Notes under the pieces: generated by a model
Database searches by the model: none
What the model was told of the DNA's origin: nothing
What the model saw: only the letters and a program-made list of their open reading frames with translations
Assembly: GCF_963675165.1 (NCBI RefSeq)
Contig: NC_087382.1
Span: forward strand, 5,814,315-5,878,314
Source of the DNA: Halichondria panicea
Lineage: Eukaryota > Porifera > Demospongiae > Suberitida > Halichondriidae
DNA: 64,000 nucleotides
Direction: 5' to 3'
Shown: positions 33,538 through 43,025 of the stretch, one piece after another
Numbering within the stretch: the first letter of the stretch is position 1
Layout of the letters: each line of letters starts with the position of its first letter
Program-made: the position numbers and the translations under genes

Positions 33538-35083
33538 TCACTCAATAATCCGCATTGATCGGTAGTTTACCACCTTTTCACGAAGCTCTGCCAAACTAAG
33601 ATCTCCATCAACTACATCCTGCAGAACATCAAGCTTAAATTCCTCAGGCAAGCACTGAATTGGGCTCAAGTATTGTTGCCTGAATTCAGGCTTCGTAATA
33701 AGAGATTTTGTGCTGAGGGTCTGGTCTTTTAACTCCCCCTCCTCAAACTTGTCCATGATAGTGGACACCATGCAGCTTCCAAACATCACTCTTAAACGAG
33801 GCCTGATTGAAGACATTGTCCATAGTGCACCTTCCCATGTCCTAATTGAGCGGTCAGTGCATGTAATCGGCCATTGCAATACAAATCTTACCTGTGGTAG
33901 TATGCAATGCTTGCATATGTCCCTCCACTCTGTGTGTGACTTGGTTTCTGGGGTTTCCCCGCTGGACTCTGTGCCAGCCAATGCAAAGAGTTTGAAACGA
34001 CATGCTTCAACCTAGTCATTGCAAGTATAATATTATAGTTTGTATAGCGCATAAAATAACTCACATAGTCTCTGTGCGTCATTTTGTGCACAAAATGCCC
34101 GTTGACGTTGTGCCGTGAAGCTAAATGGAGGGATTCATCATCTGTGAGCCCAATATAGACTTCTGCTAGGACTCTCTGAAGAGCCATGTTTTCTGGATTC
34201 TCTTTTCTTGCCAGAGCTGAGTGCTGCCCTCCTAATACCTCGTACCTGTAGCCATCTTTTCTTTTTGTGTCGAAGGCTTCTTTTGAGGGAACAGATACAC
34301 ATAGTGCTGCAATGGGTGGTATACCAGGAGATGAAGGGTCCTCTTCGAACCTTGCTGCCAGAGCCTTAACAAACGATGTGTCTACTGGTCTAACACACCG
34401 TTTGGCCTCATGTGGTTTTACTAGGGTGTTGAGAAGCAGATCAAATGTACCTGCGGTGTACAAATAATTATAGTGTAAATTTATACAATCATGCTACAGT
34501 GGAACCTTTGTTAACAACTACCTCCGAATAAAGGCCAGCTGCTATATAACGGCCAGACACCTAGGTCCCCAATGAACAGTTTGTGTACAAAACAACCTCT
34601 CAACAAAGGCCATGCACCTCTGTATGAAGGCCAAAACATTGTTCCCCAAAGGTGTCTGTTATAGAGGGGTTCCACTGTACGTCTTTTAAGATTGTGTGAA
34701 TAGTATTTATATATAACTTGTCGCTTGATGAAGATGGCATCATCAAGGGGATCGCTGTGTTTAAATACCTTTGCAGTTGGTGGAGTTAGGTTTTCCCTGG
34801 AACTGGACGCATCACTATCAAGTGAAAACTCCTGGTCACACGTGCACTAAACTGTGAGACGTCACAGTTTTGTTAATGATCGACTGGCTCAACATTTATT
34901 TATAGAGCAAAACCTTCACATAATTATATCATAGTATACCTCTGTGAATGTATTCCATGCCTTTATGAAATCCAGGGACTTGTTATTAGGCGCCGACAGC
35001 TTAAACTCGTGGTTGAAATTGCTCTGGTTCCATTCAAGAAGAAGGCAATTAAGTACGATATAACTCCCATTCTTGAATTGCAC
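33538..35083 (-). CDS. ParB/sulfiredoxin-like domain protein, core exons
   Basis: Exons 35083-34940, 34846-34681, 34450-34065 and 34011 to about 33538, with agreeing phases (0, 1, 0). The third encodes TFDLLLNTLVKPHEAKR, PPIAALCVSVP, a YEVLGGQHSALARKEN stretch and LASRHNVNGHFVHKMTHRDY. The G-G-Q-H box followed by a helix is the signature of the ParB/Srx nucleotide-binding fold. Function in animals is not known; bacterial ParB proteins bind CTP and DNA. The first donor-acceptor pair near 34681/34450 encloses a MITE. A possible further 5' exon (IPTVLLLAILTDETGQFE, 36597-36650, phase 0) lies inside the TIR element at 35701-37192. The last exon may splice near its end rather than stop at 33538. 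Confidence 0.6.
34498..34680. mobile_element. MITE family B copy inside an intron of the ParB-like gene
   Basis: Starts TACAGTGGAACCTTTGTTAA and ends GAGGGGTTCCACTGTAC, with AACGGCCAGACACCTAGGTC and AACAGTTTGTGTACAAAACA inside. In the gene's sense its right end provides the GTACAGTGG used as 5' splice site in my model. Confidence 0.85.
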
Positions 35084-35700
35084 CTATATAATTATACTTA
35101 GTATATGACATTCAGTGTACAGCCAAATACAATTCTACCTGAATAGCATGCATGCTCTAGAAACCCTTGAGTTGTGGCTTCCGCGCAAGTTTTCTGATTT
35201 GATGGGGTTGAAACATGTGAAATTGCTCCAAGAGGCTTTCCTCAGCTCAGCTTTGTTTCTCACAACTGCAATGCCTTCCAATCCTCCTAACAACATCTTG
35301 AAATACCATCGTCCTCTAGTACCTCCGGACATTTCTGCAATGCAGGTTGTTCCTCTTGTAACAGCAGAAGTGATGAATTGCAACAAAGCCTCGGATAGAT
35401 CAAAGGTATAGAATACTACGTAGATCTACTGCATGCTTGATCCAAGGACATTGCAGCATAATTATGGGAGGAGCTCAATCATGCAGCTGTGTGCGCGCAT
35501 GCGCGCACACAGCTGCACGTATTTTGCAAGACAGAAACTCTGCATGGTTCTACAGCTACAGATATATAATAATCAAAACTAAAAAACATTTGCAATGTGA
35601 ACGTTGCTAGGATTGCCAGGAAAAGAAAAGCGCGGCGAAAAAGCGAAGAAACAAGAAATTTGGCGAGTGCATAACTCCAATCCGTTACAACGTCATTCAT

Positions 35701-37192
35701 TAGCCTCGATCCCAGGCCGAGTTTTCGCTTTTATAACGGTTAGGCGAACAACTAGGCCTAAACATGCAACTGTGGTGCAAACTTCTCTGTAGATCACGCC
35801 ATGATTTGCCACATGGGGGGCTTCCCGACTATTCGCCACAACGAAATTCGTGACATCACAGCCTCACTGCTCACAGAAGTATGCCATAATGTCGCTACAG
35901 AGCCACCCCTCCAGCCCCTCACTGGAGAGCTCTTCTCTGCCAGATCAGTAAACACAAGCAACCATGCTCGCCCCGATATTCGTGCAAGAGGCTTCTGGAA
36001 CAACCACCAAGATGCATTTTTTGATGTAAGGGTATTCTACCCTAACGCACCTAGTAACCGTTCCGGAGATGCCTACAGGAGACACGAGCAAGCAAAAAAA
36101 AGGGAATACGGACAAAGGGTCAGAGAAATCGAGCGGGGAGTCTTCACACCCTTAGTCCTCTCAACCTGGGGAGGAATGGGCAAAGAAGCAGCAACGTTCT
36201 ACAAGAGGCTCGCTGATCTATTATCCTCGAAAAGACAAAATCCGTACCCAGCAGTAATGGGATGGCTCAGATGCAGGCTATCCTTTGCATCGATCCGCTC
36301 TGCAATAATGTGCATTAGAGGAAGCCGTTCATCGCTGCACAGACCTGTCTACATGGACAATATCAACCTTGTATCTCAGGAGGGGCGAGTCCCCCCCTGA
36401 ATACATAATTCCTCTATGAACTACTTATATTCGATTTGTTTTTATTTTTGTCTGCTACATAATTACTATCACTAAACTACCTTCTTCTTTTGTACAATGT
36501 AATCTTTTCTTAGCCCCAAGAATGAGCAGGTCATACTCCAGTCCTGTGAGTATAGGACAATATTAAAAGAAACCAAAGACGGTTAAACCCTTACCTCAAA
36601 CTGTCCAGTCTCGTCCGTTAGTATAGCCAAGAGGAGCACTGTTGGGATAGCTGGATATTAGCCATTGCTCCTGTACAGAGAGTAGACATTCTAAATACGT
36701 GTATATAAATCTATACATATTAAATTTCTCGTATTAAACAGGTTATAGTGTCATTGTCGATGAGCTGATGATGGCAGCACCAAGTTCTCTGGCTCACACT
36801 CTTCACTTGATCCACCATATTAATGATGAAACTATAGTCTACCTACGGGTAGATCTTGCCAAACATGAACAAGACTTGATAGCATAGCCATAGGGCCCAC
36901 ACAAAAATATCTGACCTTAACAAGCTTGACAAAGCTTTATACCTCTTCCCTTGTTGTTCAGTCTTCAGAATAAGCTTCAGAGAAGAGAGAAGCTTCAGCT
37001 AAGAGCCATTCCCAATAATGATAAAATGGGAACTGACTTCTAGTACACGATAGTACACGAATATAAATGTCACGAAAGTGAACGAGAATATCCATTCGTC
37101 AGAATCTGACAAACGACTGAGACAACTAGTACCAGGCCTAGTTGTTCGCCTAACCGTTATAAAAGCGAAAACTCGGCCTGGGATCGAGGCTA
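35701..37192. mobile_element. TIR element B, 1.49 kb, 60-bp TIRs and 10-bp target duplication
   Basis: TIRs 35701-35760 (TAGCCTCGATCCCAGGCCGA...) and 37133-37192 match at 59 of 60 positions. Direct flanking repeat CGTCATTCAT at 35691-35700 and 37193-37202. The 9-11 bp duplication and long TIRs resemble Mutator-like elements. The interior starts with a coding fragment of a restriction-like endonuclease and contains no evident transposase. Confidence 0.88.
35765..36400 (+). pseudogene. Restriction-like endonuclease domain of a retroelement polyprotein, inside element B
   Basis: Open frame that begins directly after the left TIR, in mid-domain: CNCGANFSVDHAMIC (C-x-C-x7-H-x3-C zinc knuckle), GGFPTIRHNEIRD, then RPDIRARGFW and AFFDVRVFYPNAPSN, with a KKREYGQRVREIE helix and a stop at 36400. 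RPD plus DVRV fits the PD-(D/E)xK nuclease core; zinc knuckle followed by this core is the layout of REL endonucleases at the C-terminus of R2/NeSL-type retroelements. No reverse transcriptase lies upstream, so the frame is a captured or truncated domain. Confidence 0.72.
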
Positions 37193-38352
37193 CGTCATTC
37201 ATATGTACTGTTTCAAGAAATTTAAGCTATAATTATTATTTTTGTTTTGGTACTTTTTCTGGCCAATCCTTTCATCACATTGCAAGTAATAATTATTGTT
37301 GATGTGTACAAGCTAGGTGTTTAATTACTTAATGTTATGCAATATTTACTAGGTTCATAGTTTAATGAGTTTGTGGTAAATGTGTTGTTTTGTTCATTTG
37401 TTGTGCGCAGGGCCCCTTGCTCTGGCCCTGCCCCCTTGTTTTTGTATTTGCCATCACCCACTATCTTCCTCGGTTTGTTGTTGTATTTTGTCTAAACTCA
37501 CTAAGAATTGTTGCAAAGGGTCAAGTCAACTTGTACTCTAGGATAAGTATAGGAGCCTGTCTCCCAACAATAGCTAACTCTCAAACTAAACTAGCCTGTC
37601 TAGTTCTTAGTCTATACAAGAAAGAGCTCAACAATTATAGTGATGATTTTGCATTTTTGCAGGCTATATAGTAATGTGTTTATGATGTTGTCCCCTGACA
37701 GTGCATGCATGCTTCTTTTCTATGAAGGCCGGTGAAGGAGGCTAACATCTAAAACTACTTCTTCTACAACAATTAATGAGTACTGTTGTACTCTCAGTGT
37801 GTTCTTTTATATCAGTAGAAGGAACACAAAGAAAATGTTAGTCCATGTTATTAAATGTTATTCACTGTCCTGCAAAGGTGAATTCGCAATGACTGGTTTA
37901 CCCAACCTGTATTTGATTCTAAAATTCCTTATCAACAGTAGGCCACTCGACGGTACATGTTCATGACGTTGTAACGGATTGGAGTTATGCACTCGCCGAA
38001 TTTCTTGTTTCTTCGCTTTTTCTTTTCCTGGCAATCCTATAGCAACGTTCACATTGCAAATGTTTTTTAGTTTTGATTCCCTTTCTTTTTTATTACAGTA
38101 GTACATTAATGATAAGATTTATGTGACGTTGATAAATTTGTCATCGTCCTGTAATCTTGTTGAAGATAATACATGTATCGTTGGACAGAAATATATTTTA
38201 CTCCCCAATAATGAAAGTGAAATACCTATAAGAGGAACATCAAGAAGCAAGAGAAGTTCAAGAAGAGAAGACATGCAGGACTGGAATTATTTTATACATT
38301 TATCTATGTGATAAAAATAATGTTAATTAAGCTTATAGATTATAATATAATT

Positions 38353-38690
38353 ATATTATTCAATTCAATTCAATTCAATATGATTTTTCAGCATTATATG
38401 CCGATGGCAAGCCTGTAGAGACAGGTTACCATAAATAGCTATACTAACACATAATTCTAATACATAGTTATATATAGTTTAAACTGGGCACTTGTTGCAG
38501 GGACATTTAAAGTGAAACGAGCAGGGATTATCAGAGTCAAAATTTAGCCGAAATTGCAGCCACAGGAATTCCTTGATTTGCTTCTTGATAGCTTTGCTTG
38601 AGAGTGAAGTATCTATCGAAGGTAGGCCATTCCAAAGCCTAGGCAGACGATTGTAGTAAAAGTGCCGGAGTATAAGTTTGTGCGGCAGAA
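38353..38690 (-). mobile_element. 5'-truncated LINE fragment with (GAATT)n tail
   Basis: Minus-strand reading encodes FYYNRLPRLWNGLPSIDTSL, IKEFLWLQFRLNF and CSFHFKCPCNKCPV to a stop at 38479, the C-terminal end typical of CR1/L2/RTE-type reverse transcriptases. Beyond the stop a short 3'UTR ends in GAATT repeats (38353-38380), the tail type of many non-LTR elements. Confidence 0.75.
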
Positions 38691-38754
38691 GTTATGTTTT
38701 AGAGATAAACTAAACGGGTTCTAGCGACTAGAGGCTGTATCTAGAATCTTCTGA

Positions 38755-40320
38755 ACATGTCTGTACACGGAGGTAATCAGTGGCGGATCCAGAGGGGGTT
38801 CTTTGGGTTCAATTGAACCCCCCTTTGAGAAAAAAGTGAGTGCAATGGGAGGCTCAAGCAACTATAGCTAGTTAGCAAGTTGTTCCTTTCTTACTAGCTT
38901 TCACATGCATTTCTCACTTACCTTTAATTTAGTCCTTGTTAGTCCTGCGAAGCTTTATCTGTGCAGTTTCAGTGACTATGAAGGCTAAAAACTCTCCAGC
39001 GTAGCATGCCGTGAGACTGGTTATGAAAAGTGATGACCTTTTTTTAGGAAAAAATTCGGTGTGTTAATGCTATAGCATGCAAATATATATGTACACTGTC
39101 CTTTGGAGGCAGGGCTGGAGCTGTTGGGGAGAGATGTAATGTTTGCACGTTATTGCAGATAAAAAACATAGAACTGCAAAACCCCACAAAAAAACAGTCA
39201 CCCTTGAAAATGTGTGGGAGGGTGGCTAGAGGGCAGAGAGATTGAGCTGTTAGGCAGGGCTTCATAGAGGGGGGCACTCGCTCCCCCCCTGGCAATTGCA
39301 AATTTTTGTATTGAAAATATAGGCCATAACACACAGTGTTACGGCATGAACAAACAACAATCAACCTACGCACAGAGTACGTGTGAAACTAATTTCTACT
39401 CGTGAAGAATGATGCGTGATAAAACCGTCATTTGAATCTAAATCAGTTTTACAGCTATAGTGTACAGGGGCGTTTCTAGAGATTGAAGCAGGAGGTGCTC
39501 AAGAGCACTGAAAAAATGGGGCCGCGTTACGCCCCCGCATTTATTTCGGCGCGTCTTTCCTCCTCCCCCATGCAGCCTTGCAGCAAAAAGTACAGCACAC
39601 TGCCCAAGAAACGAGCGCCTCCTATACTACAGTAGACTCCCATGCAGCTTGGCCGGAATAGCGAGGTGGCTGCAGCTCAGGAAATAGCCGCGGCTTAAAA
39701 ACTACCTTACCTCGAATCTAATGACTACTTTTGCGGTTCTTGTCTCGAGGATAATGTAGGATAATGAATCATTTTGTTCTCTATTTAAGTGTAATTCAAT
39801 TTTATTTGCTAAACCACACCCAAAACGTCATATCCGGCCGTAAACACGTATGATTTTTTTTTCGGTTAATACACCTTTATGGTGGAAGCAAGTAAATTAA
39901 TAATAAAATAATAAAATAATAAACAAAGAACAGTGTATGTAAAATAGTGTGTACATGCATGAGATGAACAGTTAGTTTGTTAGTTTTTACAAGCTGGCCT
40001 CTGCTATAACCAGGTCCATAGGTGATATCTTCATAGCGTGGCCTCTTGATGAACGAGCGCCACGTATGCATTGAATGGCAGACCTGAGCAGGCTGAAAGA
40101 GAGGGAGCATCTTAGCCAGTGCAAGGTGGTATTGTAGGGTTAGTCCCATTTATCTGCTAGGAGGGAGTCCAGTCGTTTGTAGAAGTTTGTAGCTTGGGAC
40201 AGCCAGCACTGGCCGGTAACCGGAATACGAGTGGCCGTACTTCAGGTTGAGTTTTGTGCAGTAAACATAATAATAGCTAGCATTCCGAGCCAAGCCAAAT
40301 GGCCGGTATATCGAGGTGAC
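38755..40320. other. Non-coding repeat mosaic
   Basis: No supported gene. Recognisable pieces include AGTGGCGGATCCAGAGG (a common transposon-end phrase), a segment around 39265-39300 with GGGGGGCACTCGCTCCCCCC, ACAGGGGCGTTTCTAGAG at 39465, and several CTTCAGG/GCCGGAATAGCGAG phrases near 40225 and 40330. Confidence 0.5.
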
Positions 40321-40504
40321 CGTACTTCAGGGAGCCGGAATAGCGAGAGTCTACTGTATTCTCGAACAAAGCCAAAAATACTCTAGAGCTTCTCTCTTCC
40401 ATTCTAGTTCTGTTACTATGTTACTAGACAAAGCATCTATAGCTACAATAATGTTTATCTTATTACATGAGTATCTTCTTGTAAATGACAATACAATGTA
40501 TATG

Positions 40505-42088
40505 ACTGTAGCTCTCTTTTCACTCTTGCAGCTATATACTAATAGCCAGTCTAGTGCAGAGCTAACTACTAAGTATATAGAGTAGCAACACTCCATGGAC
40601 AAGTTTTGTACGCACTCTTCTGAAAAGGCTGCAATGGCATTCCAAGTATTATAAAGCAAAAGTATACATGTAGGCATAACTCGAGAACAAGCATTATTTT
40701 GCAAGCCCACAAATTAAAATCCAAAGCAAAAATGACTAGAAGCCTATAGAAACTCTTACTTGTACTGCACTTCATTGATCCTTGAGCAACATACAAACAC
40801 AAACACATGTAGATCGTATATACCTTGCTTGCGCATGCGCATGCACACCGAGGTATAGATCTAATAATCGTACTCAGTATGCAAACACAGGCAGAATAGG
40901 AATTGGAATGAGACTTCCCGTTGCGTATTGTATACAGATAAGATAATTCATTTTTATTTGTGAGCTAGTGGGAATTTTATGGCGGCACATGTGTCATAAT
41001 AGCACATCCTTTGTGGGTTCTGAACTATGAAGTTCTTTTGACAGCCTATAGGATTTGTTATGTCTTCAGCTATTGTGTTGTAAGTTTGGGGAGAATTCGT
41101 AGTTGTTAATTGTTAATTGCTAGGTTATCAATTTTAACAGGATGATGCATGCTATCAGGGCCGTAGATATAGCTTAGGTTTGCAGGGGTGGCAAAATAAC
41201 AACTGACAATTTTTACTTAACAAAAGGTCAACTGTTATTTCTGATTATCCTCTGAGTATGCATGGCAACTTCCAACTTGCTGTGGTACCAACAGTGCCAC
41301 CCCTGCAAACCTAAGCTATCTACGGCCCTGATAGCATGCATCATCCTGATAATTGATAACCTAGCAATTAACAATTAACAACTATGAATTCCTCCCCAAA
41401 CTTACAATACAATAGCTGAAGACATAACAAATCCTATAGGCTGTCAAAAGAACTTCATAGTTCAGAACCCACATAGGATGTTACATTGTATACCATCTAG
41501 CAGGGTAACCAGGTGAAGATAGCCTATAGTAAAGAATTTTCCTGATCAGTAGTATCATGCGATCGTCAAGTTACTTCAATTGTAATGTGCTATTATGACA
41601 CATGTGCCGTCATAAAATGCTCTCCCACCAGCTCACAAATAAAAATGAATTATCTGTATACAATACGCAACGGGAAGTCTCATTCCAATTCCTATTCTGC
41701 CTGTGTTTGCATACTGAGTATACGATTATTAGATCTATACCTCGGTGTGCATGCGCAAGCAAGGTATATACGATCTACACGACTGTGTTTGTGTTTGTAT
41801 AATTTATGTTGCTCAAGGATCAATGAAGTGCAGTACAAGTAAGAGTTTCTATAGGCTTCTAGTCATTTTTGCTTTGGATTTTAATTTGTGGGCTTGCAAA
41901 ATAATGCTTGTTCTCGAGTTATGCCTACATGTAGTTTTGCTTTAATACTTGGAATGCCATTGCAGCCTTTTCAAAAGAGTGCGTAGAAAAACTTGTCCAT
42001 GGAGTGTTGCTACTCTATATACTTAGTAGTTAGCTCTGCACTAGACCGGCTATTAGTGTAGCTGCAAGAGTGAAAAGAGAGCTACAAA
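40505..42088. repeat. Large imperfect palindrome, arms about 700-800 bp
   Basis: Left arm about 40505-41196 and right arm about 41292-42088 are near-perfect reverse complements, for example ATGGAGTGTTGCTACTCTAT near 42000 against its complement near 40580. The centre is a 170-bp element with CAGGGCCGTAGATA termini (41157-41330). The right arm has an extra segment of roughly 100 bp (about 41475-41585). A third partial copy lies at about 42345-42640. Confidence 0.85.
41157..41330. mobile_element. hAT-like MITE at the palindrome centre
   Basis: TATCAGGGCCGTAGATA at the left and TATCTACGGCCCTGATA at the right, with complementarity continuing through TTAGGTTTGCAGGGGTGGCA. The flanking bases continue the palindrome instead of forming a direct duplication. 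Confidence 0.7.
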
Positions 42089-43025
42089 GCTCTTGCTAGT
42101 TAACTTTTTGGCATCTCAGATCCTTTTTAACAACAATCATGGCCGATCATTACCCACTCTTTGAGTTTCTCTGTGATTCTGGATTCTACCTGCATGCACC
42201 ATTAATGCACACATGTTCATCAGAATATAATGTGTGCATAAAATTAAAGCTATTGCTAATAGCTAGTAGTTTTATGTTATGTAGCTTTGACACCTCCACC
42301 GAGGCTGCGGGTGCTTTCATTTCATAAGTTCTCACACATGCACTTCTATATAGCATGCATTATCTTGTTAATCAATAACCTATAAGAGTACAATTAGGAT
42401 TCTTCCCCCAAACTTACGTCACAATAGCTGAAGACGTAACAAATCCTATAGGCTGTCAAAAGAACTTCATAGTTCAGAACCCACAAAGGATTCGACGTGC
42501 TATTCAGTGACACATGTGCCATAAAAATGCTCTCCCATCGGCTCATAAATTTAAAAATGAATTATCTGTATATTATAATTATTACGCAATGGGAAGTCTC
42601 ATTCTAATTCCTATTCCAGCAATCTCAATCAGAAAGTTTTAAATTCGATTCCAGTTCCTATGCAGAAGTATATAATTATAATGAGCGATTTTTTACAGAC
42701 AAATCACAAACCATCAGCTCCAACATCGAAGACTAACCAGCTTCATCAAGTTAAGAAGAAATTACTCATTCTCTGGAACCAAATCGAACACTCCAACATG
42801 GTAAAGAAATTCGTGAATTGATTCGTATATATAAACACTATAGCTGTAAAACTGATTTAGATTCAAATGACGGTTTTATCATGCATCATTCTTTATACAG
42901 TGTACATATAATTATATTTGCATGCTATAGCTACGATACTATAATATATACTGGTCTTTTGGCAGTGCATGTATATAATTATATGCAGCATGCATGTGAT
43001 TCAACCATCATTTCTTTTGCAGACA

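Larger units (their letters stand above)
35574..38080. mobile_element. Outer inverted-repeat element A (interrupted by element B)
   Basis: About 115-120 bp at 35574-35698 (AATCAAAACTAAAAAACATT through CTCCAATCCGTTACAACGTC) recurs in inverse orientation at about 37965-38080. The right-hand copy lacks a short GCGCGGCGAAA insertion. Without B this would be a roughly 1-kb foldback element. I did not find a clear target duplication. Confidence 0.7.

Noticed and set aside
35115-35411. Exon candidates on both strands (plus HALETLELWLPRKF..., minus TTCIAEMSGGTRGRWY...)
   Set aside because: Both strands read as plausible protein with splice-like ends; neither fits the phases of the ParB-like gene, so I could not choose.
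36721-36890. Plus-strand peptide DELMMAAPSSLAHTLHLIHH inside element B
   Set aside because: Protein-like for about 45 residues with a possible acceptor, but isolated; kept out for lack of a partner exon.
37390-37671. Plus-strand frame with hydrophobic start
   Set aside because: It lies inside element A, has no neighbouring exon, no family resemblance and AT-driven composition.
40316-40808. Frames on both strands in the palindrome arms
   Set aside because: They occur symmetrically in both arms because of the inverted repeat and show no protein features.
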